A DNA stretch of 64,000 bases from Sambucus nigra (Eukaryota; Streptophyta; Magnoliopsida; Dipsacales; Adoxaceae): positions 96,789,967 to 96,853,966 of the forward strand of contig OX422216.1 in the NCBI GenBank assembly GCA_949130495.1, given 5' to 3'. A program made the translations under genes and the position numbers. Position 1 is the first letter of the stretch, and every line of letters begins with the position of its first letter. Under the pieces are notes generated by a model. That model was not told the DNA's origin, made no database searches, and worked only from the letters and a program-made list of their open reading frames with translations. Shown here in pieces: positions 33,897 through 45,784 of this stretch.

Positions 33897-34265
33897 AATA
33901 AGAGAATTTTCAATCATAACTCAAGCTCTTTTTACAGCATCATGGAGGAAATTACCTTATTTACTAAATTCAAATCCATACAATGGCCCAAATCTAGAAG
34001 AAATTTCAACAATTAGATGATTTCTATGAATTGGGGCCTGGACGATGAACATCTTCTCTACTGCTAAGTGTGCCTTAGTGTTTGTTTTTTAGGGCCTTGG
34101 AACGCTGTTTTCTTTGTATGCTGCCCCCTCTTTTCGTGGATGTTTTGTTTAATTTCTAGCTTCTTTCAAGGTTATCTCTTTTGATCCTGTTATTAGGTGG
34201 TATACCCCCTTTCTTGTTGTACAATTTCTTTTGTTTTAATATACTTCCTATTTACAAAAAAATCG

Positions 34266-35063
34266 CAGACCAATGGGCAGACGGAGAGGGTGAATAACAT
34301 GTTGGAGGATAGGCTGAGGATGTGTATTCTAGATTTTAAGGGTAGTTGGGACCAATATATACCATTGGTAGAGTTTTCATATAATAAGTCATACCATTTT
34401 ACTATTGGCATGGAACCTTTTGAGACTTTATACATGAGATCTTGTCGTTCGTCCTTGTGCTAGTTAAATATGGGGACAACAAGCTTCTTGGGTCGGACAT
34501 GATTCAGAATATGTCAGCAAATATTGAGTTGATCCAAAGTCATATTTGAGTAGCTCAGGATCGTGAAAAGACTTACGCCGATGAGAACCATAGATTTTTG
34601 GAGTTTGACGTGGCTAATCAGGTGCTATTGCGAGTATCTCCTATGAAGGGAGTGATGCGATTCGGGAAGATGGGGAAGTTGGCGCTTAGGTGCTTGGGGC
34701 CTTTTCCCATCATTGAGAAGGTAGGTCCGGTTGCATATAGGCTTACCCTACCATAGCATTTGCAATGGATTCAAGATATGTTCTATGTGTCATCATTGAG
34801 GAGGTATCTTAGGGATGACGTGGCTTACTGACACATAGCGTTGAAGGAAATAGACTTACAGCCGGACATTTCTTATTACGAGAGACCTGTTGCCATTTTG
34901 GCCCATAGTGAGGATTCGGACAAACTCCACAATGTCGTTGAGTGCCGTTAGTGTGTGTATAGTAGGGACACTACAATGTCATCGAGTCAACGTGGGAGGG
35001 CAAGGATGATATGCAGGAAAAGTACCCAAAGCTCTTTGTGGAAGGTACGTTCAATTTTGGGGA
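34266..35063 (+). pseudogene. Element IV integrase C-terminus and chromodomain remnant
   Basis: Resumes with TNGQTERVNNMLEDRLRMCI (catalytic Glu of integrase) and SYNKSYHFTIGMEPFETLY. Decayed GPY region and chromodomain end follow (HNVIESTWEGKDDMQ, YPKLF in one frame). Aligns with III integrase 283-537. Ends at GGGGACGAAATTCC before the PPT. Confidence 0.82.
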
Positions 35064-35086
35064 CGAAATTCCATTATTAGGGGGGG

Positions 35087-35198
35087 TATACCCCATACTT
35101 TTACGAGTATTTTATTTCAATGTGTGCATTTAATTATTAATTTAATTGGAAAATCTAAATTGGGTTCGATAAATATTAATTAGCGAGTTAAGGATTAA

Positions 35199-35283
<85 letters not shown>

Positions 35284-37702
35284 TTGTGTGTGATAATTAA
35301 ATAGAGATGCGAATTATTATATGTCGTTTATGAGTGAAAAGCGACGATTTATTATATTATGTCGATAAAGAGTTACATCAACGAATTTATATAATTAATG
35401 GACGACGTGTACAATACACACGTCCCGGGCTAGATTAATGAGATGATGGTATATTTTTAGTTGGGTGACTTGGATGGCCTTTTTGAGTGCATCGATGATC
35501 CATAATGGGTCAAAATAGTCCAAAGTAGATACTCGGGGTTGTAGTTGGGTTCCAAGGGCTTTTTAAACGTAGTAGGGCTCGTATGGGGGTCTTTTAACGG
35601 ATACACCTAAAAATGGGATTAGGGTGTGATTAAGGAGTATTTAAAGTTTAGGGAGGTGAATGACAACCTCACTTTTTCCTCTACATAATTGTGATTAAAA
35701 GGAGAGATTAAGAGAATGGAAAAAAGGAAGAAAAGAGAGAAGAAAAGCTTGGAGAAGAAAGTAAGAATATCTGCAAAAATTCAATTCATCTCTACGTGAC
35801 GAGACTTCGAATTTTAAAGATGAAAAGTTTGAGAATTAATTAAAGAGATTTGATTTGTGTTTAATCTCTTATCGTATTTGATATTGATTGATAATGAATA
35901 GTTAAGAAATTTGTAACATTAATCTCGGTTTATGATTATGAACATGAGAACATTGATAGGATGTTAGAATCAATGAATTTCAAAGGTTTTGATTAATTTT
36001 GAGTTGTAACAATTGATTAAGGAATAGGAATTCTAGGGTTTCGATGATGGATTTGGGTTTAACTTGATGCTAGAATGCTTCTGGCTTGGTTATATATTGA
36101 TATGGGATATTAATTTATGATTTTAGGAATCTTGGGACCTCCATTGGAGGGTTTAAGAGGTGAAAACCCAAGGAAGAAGATGATTGGCAACCTCGCAAAT
36201 CGAATCGGTTCGCCGGGGAAGAGAATCGATTCGATCTAGCAAACCGCTTCGGTTTGCTGGTCCGCTTAGATTTTTGTTATGTGTCATTTTGACCCTGTAG
36301 AGCTTGGTAAATGGGCGTATGGGCTTCCGGGGTAGATTGGGATTATTAGAGAATATTATTAGGGGTTGGTATGTGTGTTAGGCTACTGTTGGATGGGTTC
36401 GAGGGAGACGAATCATGCTACAAGTGAGTGAACACTTAATTGTATAATCAGGAAGTCGGTTCGGACTTGGGGATTAGTGTGTGTATGTGGGTGGGTGTGG
36501 GTGTGTGATTGCTTGTACATTTATTTGGAACATAACTATGCGGTAGTGCTATCATTACGAGGTTTCGAGTAGTGGACAGTCCACCTTGGCATTGACCGAT
36601 AGGTGTTGGATTGATTCCCCAGGTCATAGTACAGTTGCATGGCCATTATCCATGTGTGAGGATAGGTGTTGGTTTGGAGACCGGTTGGGTACGATGTGAT
36701 ATGGTTGCGACCCCGAGAAGTATATTTTTGACCACCTTCCTTTGTTTGTGTTTACATTTGGGTTCGGTGGTGAGATTTCCACCTGGTGACCCAGTTGTGG
36801 TACGTGGTATACCTAGATCCTGATATCACATGAGGGATGCATCCATGAGATCCAGCTCTGGGGATGTAGTTTATATGTATATAGTGAGTGATATATATTT
36901 ATGTGTTTATGAGATAGTGTGTATATCCTATATATTGCATGTGTGTTGCTATGTAATCATTTATGAAAGTATAGCATGTGTATAGTTATGTTATTTAGCT
37001 AATGGTAATTATTAGTGGGATGGGCTATGATAGTAGTTATTGTCCTCGTTTGACTGGGTATCATAACTATGGTAATAAAATGAATGTGTTAGTTACGCAT
37101 TGAAGATGAGAGGTGAGGTTAAGTCTCATGTGAGTTATACTAGTAAATTAATTATGAAGGTAATACATTGTATGTTTTTATTTATATCGTTTATATACTT
37201 GTAAAATATTTTCAAACATTTTCATAGCTTTGACCCGTTGGTAAATATATTTTGTTTTCAAAACACAAGTGTGCATCAACTTGGAAAAGAGGTTTAAATT
37301 CTTTTTTTCCGTTGTGAGCAGTAGTTGTGGATGTTGCGAGATTAATTATATCCTTTTTGTTAATTTCTTTCTACATATGATTCAATTCCATTTCCAGTAT
37401 TTCCTTTTAGGCGTGTTTCCCGTAATTGGATAGGATTTTATTTATGTCAGAGATATTTATAACTTCTCAGTATTTGTTTACCTTGGATGATTATTTTTAA
37501 TGACCGGTGGTTTATTTAGTTGACGCTATTCATATTTATGCTTATCTTTTATTATATCATTTCATTTGTATGTATGGTTTTATTTGTTTTATATTTATAT
37601 TACTTGCTGCAACAATGATGTTAAGAATGAAATCATACTAGATTCCTATCTTATTTTAATAAAGCATTGATAGCCTGATATTAGAATGGGTGGGGTGTCA
37701 CA
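35087..37702 (+). repeat. Element IV 3' LTR (2616 bp)
   Basis: Follows a G-rich PPT (35077-35086) with the first LTR bases lost (TATACCCCATAC instead of TGTAATACCCC). Ends GGGTGGGGTGTCACA. It contains a (TTA)n run and a short imperfect inverted-repeat cluster near 36193-36262 at the place where the I-III LTRs carry CGATCGAT units. The LTR is only distantly similar to those of I, II and III. Confidence 0.82.
35202..35282. repeat. (TTA)n microsatellite, about 81 bp
   Basis: About 27 uninterrupted TTA/ATT units in the element IV LTR. Confidence 0.95.
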
Positions 37703-39724
37703 AAGAACCTTAAGGTTGGGGAAGGGAAGAAGAAAAAGGCAAGAAGACTCACTTTAGATGATTAGGTTAGCATGTTGGAATATAAGGGGTCTTAACTTAC
37801 CCCATAAACAAGAAGAAGTTAAGAAGACCATTAGGGATAATAATCTATTTCTCATTGGCCTCATGGAGACTAAAGTTAAAGTTAATAACATGTCAGTTAA
37901 CAATTACTTTTGGAACTGGGATTTTGCCCATAATTATGGGATGGGATCCTGATGTGTTTGAGGTAGAAGTTATTAATAATCATTAATATGCTAATTTCAG
38001 CAGAATAAGACTGGTTGGTCTTTTGAAATAGTTTTATGCTACTTTCATTTATGGTTTTAATTAGGATATTGGCAGGCATTCTTTATGGAACTTTTTGAGA
38101 AGCAACTTCAATTCCTTTAATGATCTGGAATGTATATTAATGGGTGACTTCAATGTGGTGAGGAGACAACAGAAGAAGAAAGGGAATATTGGTATGATTA
38201 TAGGGATGTAGAAGACTTTGATGCCTGCATCAATGATATACAGGTGGATGATATGTCCCCCACTAACCTTTAGTTTTCTTAGAGCAATAAGAGTGAAGGA
38301 AGAAGTGTGAAAACTATAATTTATAGAGTGCTAAATAATTCAGCTTGGAGTGGTACCTTTCCTCAAAGTCAAGCCAACCATCTTTGTCACGGTATTTCTG
38401 ACCATTTCCCTATCATCATTTCTATAATTCCTATAATTACTAGGAAGTCTAAACCCTTCAAAATCTTTGACTACTAGATGAAGCATGAAGCCTTTAATGA
38501 CTCTCTCCTAGGGTCTTGGTATGAGGAGTGTCATGGTAACCCTATGTTCACTTGAACTTAGGAGACTTAAACACCATCTCAAACCCTTAAAAAGAGACAC
38601 TTTGTTAACATCTCTGAGAGTGTGTGGAGGAGACCAAACTCCATTTGGACATTATTCAGGCTGCCTTGGACAGTGGTGGTTCCAATATTGAGCTGAACAT
38701 GGAGGAGTCAGAAATGGCTCATAACAATAACTTGCTCAAAGTCACTGAAGGATCCTATTTTAGGCAAAAGGCTAGGATAAGATGACTTAAGCTGGGAGAC
38801 ATGAACACAACCTTCTTTCATAAAATACTTAAGTCCAATACTACTAGGAGAAAGATATTTAGTATCCAGAATGACAATGGGGATGTTGTAGAAGACCTTG
38901 AGGTTGTGGCAACCAAAGCTGTGCATTTCTTTAAATACCTTCTTGGCCCAACAACAAGAATGATGGGGAATACATGACATGCTTAACATAATGGTTAGAA
39001 AGCTCACTGATAACCAAATTAGAGGCCTTACGAGACTTTGAACCTTTGATGAAATTAAAAGCGTTATGTTTGCTATAGGGTATAATAAGGCCCCTGGGTG
39101 ATGGCTACAATACTACTTTTTAAAAGAGAATTGGAAGGTTATTAGAGAAGATGTCTCTAAAGATGTAAGACATTTCTTTTCTAGGGGTCACATGCCTAGA
39201 TAATGGAATTGCTCCTGCCTTGACCTCATCCCAAAGGTGGCTAATCCTTCCTCTATGAAACACTTTAGACCCATCTTTTTCTGCAATACCATTTACAATT
39301 GTATCTCCAAGATCACTGCTAAAATACTTAAACCTTTAATGAGCCACCTCATCAATAATAAATAAGCTGCATTTATGAAAGGGAGGGCTATTGTTGATGA
39401 TATCCTCTTTTTCTAGGAGGTCATGAGGAACTACCACTAGGCTAGTAGCCTGTGAACATTATGAAGGCCTATGACATTGTTAGGTGGGAGTTATTATTTG
39501 AAGTTTTTAATTAGGTGAAGATTCCCATCACTATGATTTCCTGGATCAAAGAATATGTAACTAAAGTCTAATTTTCTGTTATCCTTAATGGTGAACTTCA
39601 TGGATTCTTTACTGGCATGAAAGGCCTCAGACAAGGTGATCCCATATCTCCATACCTTTTCCTCCTTGTTATGGAGGGCTTTTCTTGCATTATGAATAAG
39701 CACTGTAGGAATCCTAAAACTACA
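37703..39724 (+). pseudogene. LINE-c part 1: L1-type LINE ORF2 relic (endonuclease and RT)
   Basis: Begins before MIRLACWNIRGLNLPHKQEE (37758), the typical start of the L1-type AP endonuclease. Further pieces are FLIGLMETKVK, GISDHFPIII, FDACINDIQVDD, then GDMNTTFFHKIL and RT fingers in shifting frames. The palm reads FSVILNGELHGFFTGMKGLR then GDPISPYLFLLVMEGF (about 39560-39680). It breaks off at HCRNPKTTH, where the DNA-transposon-like unit starts. Stops are frequent. Confidence 0.85.
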
Positions 39725-40177
39725 CACTGATTTTGTCATCAAGCCTTTGTCACTGTTAGTGATAGTGACATAATTTAGCATAGCTTATGGAAGTGACAAA
39801 GCATTTTTTTGGTAACAAAAATTATTTGTCACTGCTATTACTAGTGATATATATTTCCCCCCATTTTCAGTACTATTGGCAATGATAAACTTTAACTTTA
39901 ATATTTTTCATTGCTAAAAAAATGATAAAATTTCCCTGTAATATTTTTCAATGCCAATAGCAGTGACAAAATTAGGCTTTAATATTTGTCAATACTAACA
40001 TCAATGACTAAATTTAACTTTAGGATTATTTTGTCATTGCTGTCGGCGTTGACCAAATTATTCACTGCTCTTGGAAGTTATAAACAATAAGGTTAAAAAC
40101 CTCGCTCAGACTTCCTAAAAAGAGGAGCGTAGAATTTTTCCCTCTCAGATGAAAATTGCTAATTTTGCACCTGTATA

Positions 40178-41291
40178 TGTAGGGTTTGTATGAATTGCCT
40201 GTATATTAGGTTACGTACACACAAATTCAAATTTTAACAAAAAAAATTCTGATTAGCAATTAGGTGTGCATGCAATATAATGTCCAAATTAATTATGGAA
40301 AACCACGCAAATAATTAAACTAAATAAACACATGAAGAAGATTGAGAAAAAATACCTTTCGGACAAAACCTAGATTTCAGCACTGTTTAAGAAATTGACA
40401 GAACAATGACTTGCAGACTAATTAGAGCTCCACCAAGTATAATGCACAGTATTTAACTGTTCAATAACTACGTCACAGTCTAGCACCATCCATAGGAAGC
40501 GATCTTCCCTCCATATCCACCAATCTTCCTCAGGATGCACGATCCTTTCTTCTTCATCCATAGACTCTCGGCTTCACAAATTAGTAGTAGAGTATAACTC
40601 TACTTGGGTTTGACATAAGTGTATGGAAATTTGAGTTTTAACAAACTCAACAAATCATATATGGTATGAATAATTTTGAAAACAAAAGGGTTTTTCAAAA
40701 CATAAAGATGAAAATTTTTGGTTCAGTTATTGAGAACTTGTTTTTACCAAAAGTCTTGAGAAAAAATTATCAAAATTGGTTTTTATAGATAAAATACGAA
40801 TTTTGAGGCGACGGTGTCAAACGAAAATAAGTTTTCGTTATAATGATGTACCATTTTGTTTGAATGAGAAGACATTCTTATTCAAACGTCCTTTGAACAA
40901 CATTCAAACGAGTTTGGTTCTGTTGAATAGAGCACAACTCGTTCGATGCTCGTTTGAAGCTTGTTCTAACGAAATGGTGATGTCGTTTGAACGAGATCTT
41001 AATCTCATTCTAACGAGATTAAAAATGAAAAAAAATATTTTAAAAATCCATTTTAAAAAAATGCCTCGAGTTTTAAAAAAAATCAAACTAAAATATAATT
41101 TGATTAAGAATTAAAAATCATAAGTTCATGTACCTCCGTAAAACGTTTGTGGCGTGAAATCCGAAAATGATGCTCATTTACTAACTTGTCTTCAAAGATC
41201 GTGGAGGCAAATGTGGACGTAGTCTTCGATTTGTAACAACAGTTTGTAATGAGATATGTCAAAATTCCTAAGCTATGAGCAAAATATTGCA
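40178..41291 (-). repeat. Element V 3' LTR (1114 bp)
   Basis: Runs TGCAATATTTTGC (41291) to ACCCTACA (40178) in element sense. Contains a TATAAAAA box (40781-40787, minus) and, just upstream of it, many CGTTTGAACGA-like units (about 40820-41020). The 5' half has no counterpart in the truncated right LTR. Confidence 0.72.
40820..41020 (-). promoter_or_regulatory. Repeated CGTTTGAACGA-like palindromic motif upstream of TATA, element V LTR
   Basis: At least eight imperfect units of TCGTTYRAACGA or halves (CATTCAAACGAG, TCGTTTGAACGAG, CTCATTCTAACGAG) occur in 200 bp. The element VII LTR carries the same class of repeat in the same place relative to TATAAAAACC (59530-59640). Seen directly; a regulatory role is inference. 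Confidence 0.45.
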
Positions 41292-42967
41292 CTTAAGAAT
41301 ATCCCCCTTGGCTATTCAGGTACGAAACAAAAAATGAAATCAAAATTACAATAAAATCCTTAAGACAATGTTCTAATTCCCTCCACAACCTAAAAAACGA
41401 AACGACATTGGAGGCTTTGTCTTCAAACCTGAAATTCTCCATCTTGTGTAGTCCATGAAATCATCATCAAAGTAGAAGAGACATACACGCATGAAACAAA
41501 ATAATACTGTGATGCGTACGAATTTAAAAAAATAAATAAACTCCCCCTCAATTTGTTATCCCCCTTTTTGTCCATAATAAGCAAACGATAAGAAACTAAG
41601 AATGAATAAAAATCGTCACAAGAAGAATCAAAGATACAATCATAAGGATAATCGACAAAGCACATGCACTGATAATCTAACTGGAATACCAACTATTTTT
41701 AAAAAAATTCAAAATTTTAAGTATAAAAAATATAGATATAAAAGATACAAATAGGTACAAAACACATAGCACCATGGAATAACACTTAAATATCCGAATT
41801 GTGTAGACGGAATGCAATTGTGTGAACATTTTCCATAGGAAAATCAACATAAGCATTCACAAGTAGGTGCATGAAGTCATAAGATACTTCTAAAGAAAGA
41901 ACTCAATTCTAACCTTAAGTGAAAAATGTTGAGCTCAAATGAAATTGACTCGACTTATGCAATATGCCATGAATTTAAATGATTCTCAAATCAATAATGC
42001 CAAACTATTTAATGCTTTTCAATATCACCCTCAAAATCTCTCATATATATGAATTCACTCTCAAATATTTTAAAGATATTATAATGCTTATATGTAGCGA
42101 AGCATTGATGAATATAAGATAAATGGCCTTGGCACTTCTATTTTTGTGTGTCATTAATCTTTTAGGATACTTTTGCAAATGGTGGATTTTATCACAAAGG
42201 TAATTTCTCTTTCGTATCCCCTTCCATTGCTTAATATATAACAATCGTTTTCGAGAAACGAAATCTGAGCAATGGTTCTTATAAGCACAAATTATCTCTT
42301 TTTACATTTGGTTCATTATTAAGCATGATTGAGATGAGAACACTGTATTCGACATATGACAAGTAAGTATAATGTTCAAAAGGTGATAAAGAGACTAACA
42401 TGAAGAAAGTAATCACCAATGAACAACAAAATGTTATCCACACATTATTAAGCACACTAGAGAAACGAATCCATATCTCAAAACACCATGAAAAAGCCAT
42501 ATGAATGGATGGAATGTAAGGGTGATCTTAAATGCACATCCATATATGGTGAAAAACAAAAATACAAAATCTTTTTGTCTTTTTCAATTTTTTTATCAAA
42601 AATAAAATCTTTTTCAAAATTTCAAACTTTTTCTTAAAAATAAAAAATCTTTTGGGAAATTTTCAAATATATCAAAAAGAAAACATATGAATATAATATA
42701 AAAACAGGTCTTGGCCTCAATCATTAGGCCTAGAGGAGTTCTCAAAAGGAGAATACATCCTATGAAATTCTTCCATCAATCATTGTGATATCTTGACTAT
42801 ATACTCTACTTGCTCTAAAAAAACTCTCAAAATCTCTGTGGTGATGTGTAGGAGCATGTAGAGAAGCATATGTGTGAATGTATATGAAAACATGTGTAGG
42901 AACTTGTGTAGGAGCATACCGGGGAACTCGAGTGTGAGAAACTCTCCCTAAACTTAAAACAAAATTC

Positions 42968-43012
42968 TCAAAGGGGACCTCTTCATTTGCAATGGGAACA
43001 AATATAAATGGG
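42968..43012 (-). pseudogene. Element V second zinc-knuckle remnant
   Basis: Minus-strand reading YICSHCK, stop, RGPL, stop, EFCFKF aligns with the knuckle YTCSHCGKRGHLRHFCFDL of element VII. It places V and VII in the same gag family. Confidence 0.6.
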
Positions 43013-43413
43013 CTTGGTTCTACCTCGCACAAAATGCCTAGGATGGTCTCTCCTTGGTAGGTTAGGTCTCCTTAGTGGGTTAGCTCAAGGACCATAAGGA
43101 TCCATCATAAACTTGGCAACCGATTCGGGTGTGACTTTGAAAGTGAATTCACCATCATAACCTATTCCTTGCCTCTCAACGTTACCTAGCGCGGGACCGA
43201 GGAGCATCTTTTTAATCTTCTTAGATGTGTCTTATAAAGTGACCTTGTCCTCCCAGACACGTTTGAGATCAATCTCGAGTTGGGATACACGAGCTTCAAG
43301 TTTCTCATGAGTCTTCAATGAATCTTGAAGATCTCTTATAAGACTAGCCATAGTGTTGGTCAAATCGGTCTTTTGCCTACCAACAACAATCAACTTCTCA
43401 CATAAAAGAACTT

Positions 43414-44700
43414 TTAGTTCTCGAGTTGACTCACCGATGCCTCACACTCACTGAAAACATTCACCTCATTATCTAAATCAAACACCTTAAGATACAAATC
43501 TTTATTAAGACTTTTCTTTTTTAAAGTCTCAGTGTAAAGTTCACGAAGGGCTTTTTGGAGTTCACCTTCTCTCTCACTCAAATTTACTTCCTCACTTTCA
43601 CTCTTTCCAGAATGATTCAAAGTATCATCGAGGCTCTCACATTTATAAATGTCTTCATCGGTGTAAGACAAACTAGAAGTGAAAAACGTAACTTTCCATG
43701 CACACACAAAAATTAGGTTCATGTGGTGATTCATCCCAAAAATCCATCCACTCGACATCACTATTTCTAAGAGTGGATTTGTGTGAAACGTTTCCATTGC
43801 TCTGTCTCTTTAGCTTAGTGGCACACTCACGGGCTTTATGACCCTTACACTCACACTTATAATATGTCACCTCATCTTTCTCACAAACATTCTTTCCCTC
43901 ATTCCCATTATTATTTTTCTCAAAAATCTTTTCTTTAAAAGAATTTTCTTTGTTAAATTTGAGATTTTTTTTTGGTAAAAAGGACTAAATCATCCACCTC
44001 AAAATCAAATTCAGACTCATAATCACACTTTTTCTTTTTTATTTTTGGACTGGGCTTTTCAAGAAATTCCTATTTCATTTTTCTTAATGGTTTTGGGAAA
44101 CATATATATTTCATAAGTTTGAAGGTCTCCTATTAGTTCTTCTAACCTAAGAGTATCTAATATTCCCAACGAATTTCGTTTATTGGCTTTAAGGATAAAA
44201 TGGGCTGGAAGGGATCTCAAAATCTTTTTCACAACTATCTGAAATTTTCTCACCCATATTAAAAGTGGAATTACTATGTTTGAGAAAGGGGCATAAAACT
44301 CATCAAAAGTGTCAGACTCATTCATGGTGATAGTCTTAAATTAGGTGGTGAGATTTTGAATCTTAGAATCTTTCACTGTGTTGGGACCCTCGTGAGTGAG
44401 TTAGAGGATATACCACGCTTCCTTAGGCATGCTGCATGTCATGATGTGAAGGAACTCATCAAGGGTGACGGCTCCAGAAATTGCACTTAAACCATGAGAG
44501 TTAAATCTACTCCACTTAAAATCACCATCTGTCCAAGCAGTGGCAAGTTTAGTACCTATGACATCGCCATTAGTCACAGTGGGTGGTGTCCAGCCTCTTT
44601 CACACACAAGCCAAATGCACTCGTCAATAGCATTTAAAGCCGACCTCATTCGAGATTTCTAATAATCATAACTTGACCCATCGAAAACAGGTAGCCTATT
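43414..44700 (-). pseudogene. Element V gag (copia UBN2-type, SIRE-like), broken
   Basis: N-terminal part at 44401-44649: LNAIDECIWLVCERGWTPP, LDEFLHIMTCSMPKEAWYIL, then a TAA in place of the usual Gln codon. After a further stop the same frame continues at 44059-44325 (ESDTFDEFYAPFSNIV, KKILRSLPAHFILK, LRLEELIGDLQTYE), the UBN2 core. A shifted frame at 43673-43870 gives the CCHC-type knuckle YKCECKGHKARECATK. A third frame (43414-43797) is an acidic, coiled-coil-like C-terminal part. Two in-frame stops and at least two frameshifts are visible. No protease, integrase or RT follows. Confidence 0.8.
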
Positions 44701-44830
44701 ATAGAAATGATTAATAAAATCCAAATTTTAAAAGATCACAAAAATCTTACCCTCTATGATACAAAAAAATCCGTAAAAATCATAATCACATGATATTTTA
44801 GTGCAACCCACCCTAATACCAATTTATTAA

Positions 44831-45186
44831 TGCGTGGTTCATATGAATTATCCATATATTAGGTTACGCACACACAAATTCAAATTTTATCCCAATTTTA
44901 TCTTGATTAGAAATTAAATTTCGATGTAATATAATGGCCAAATTAATTGTGCCAAACCACGCAAATGATCAAACCAAACAAACACACGAAAAAGATTGAG
45001 AAAAAATCCCTTTCAGGCAAAACCTAGATTTCAGCACTGTCTAAGAAATTGATAGACTCAATGAATTACACACTACTTAGAGCTCGACTAAGTATAATGC
45101 ACAGTCTTCAATTCTTTAACAGCTATGTCACAATCCATCATCGTCCACAGGAAGCGATCTTCCCTTAGTATCCACCGATTAGACTG
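44831..45186 (-). repeat. Element V 5' LTR, truncated
   Basis: Matches the first 400 bases or so of 40178-41291 at about 80% by eye. It breaks off at GATTAGACTGAGGG, so the promoter half of the 5' LTR is missing. Confidence 0.72.
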
Positions 45187-45270
45187 AGGGAAAAAATTTA
45201 TGTTAGTTTATTTTTATATCGATGTTCATTTTCTGTTTGGTGTCCGAGATGGGTTTATTTGATTTTTTTA

Positions 45271-45512
45271 TACTTGTATGATGACAAAAATGGGCTTATG
45301 TGATATTATTCTTGCTATTAAATTAAGTTTTAACAAGTTTTATTTCTAGAGGATATTTGGAATTTTCAAAATATAAGAAAAATTTTGCCTATTTTTTATA
45401 CTCGTATGATGCTCGGAATGGATTTATGTGATATTATTCTTGATGTTAATTTAGTTTTAAATTGGTTCTACATGTACATGATATCTGGAATGCCCAAAAT
45501 ATAAAAGAAATT
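45271..45512. repeat. Imperfect tandem duplication, unit about 128 bp
   Basis: 45271-45382 and 45399-45512 share TATGTGATATTATTCTTG, a TTTAGTTTTAA-like block, GGAAT...CAAAATATAA and flanking order. It lies in the DNA-transposon-like unit next to the truncated element V LTR. Confidence 0.7.
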
Positions 45513-45784
45513 ATTCCAATTGTTTTTAAAAAAATATAAAATAACATGTCACTACTAAATGCAATGACAAACATCAAATTTCTCACAACCAATCAAATTT
45601 GTCTTTGCTATCGGCGGTGATAAACTTGTCACCACTGTAAACAGTGACAAATATTGAATTTTTCACTGCAAATAGAAGTGACAAACATTAGTTTTGTTAC
45701 TGCTATTACTGGGGAAAAAATGGGTGGGATAATTGTCGTCATATTTTATGACCCCATAGGGGTGACAAAGACTGCTTGTCATTG

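Larger units (their letters stand above)
31098..34265 (+). pseudogene. LINE-b: 5'-truncated L1-type LINE inserted in element IV
   Basis: Begins in the endonuclease end (GIWFTWNRKQEG). Linker with EGDMNTSFFHSRVKRN; RT segment KAFFNLGKNKPPGHDGFNAEF; palm at 32194-32661 (FSIIINGASPGFFNSRRGLR, DPQSPFLFLFIMEPF). The catalytic FADD reads FAED at 32488-32499. A zf-RVT domain follows at 33174-33896, then a 3' UTR and a short A-run (AAAAAAA at 34256). Integrase coding of element IV resumes at CAGAC on the right, with only a 4-5 bp candidate duplication (CAGA/CAGAC). Several stops and shifts; inactive. Confidence 0.87.
30630..37702 (+). mobile_element. Element IV: 5'-truncated chromovirus with complete 3' LTR, interrupted by LINE-b
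   Basis: Begins abruptly in the integrase zinc-binding region and ends with a 2.6 kb LTR. No 5' LTR, gag or RT is present. The integrase is split at 31097/34266 by LINE-b. The right flank (37703) is the 5' region of LINE-c. The abrupt start against LINE-a suggests illegitimate recombination or deletion. Confidence 0.82.
40178..45186 (-). mobile_element. Element V: gag-only Ty1/copia-like element
   Basis: A direct repeat, 40178-41291 and 44831-45186 (truncated), brackets a minus-strand gag with no pol. Shared LTR landmarks are TATTAGGTTACG, AAACCTAGATTTCAGCACTG and GGAAGCGATCTTCCCT. A PBS-like TTGGTATTAGGGTGGG follows the right LTR in element sense. A PPT-like AAGGGGGATATTCTTAAG precedes the left LTR. 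The interior ends in A/T-rich spacer. This resembles TR-GAG-type non-autonomous elements. Confidence 0.75.
39725..45784. mobile_element. Non-autonomous DNA-transposon-like unit with inverted GTGACAAA subterminal repeats
   Basis: The left 450 bp (39725-40177) and right 240 bp (45545-45784) carry many copies of TTTGTCACTG / CAGTGACAAA in both orientations, typical of CACTA-like or fold-back elements. A GCTATTACTRG/GGCAATGA block recurs in inverted form. Possible ends are CACTG (left) and CATTG (right) with ACA/ACC flanks, but the exact ends are unresolved because LINE-c sequence is missing between its two sides. Without the inserted element V only about 1 kb remains, with no transposase. Superfamily assignment is inference. 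Confidence 0.5.

Noticed and set aside
40776..41114. 112-codon frame on the plus strand
   Set aside because: Antisense to the element V LTR and made of the palindromic repeat array; no domain.
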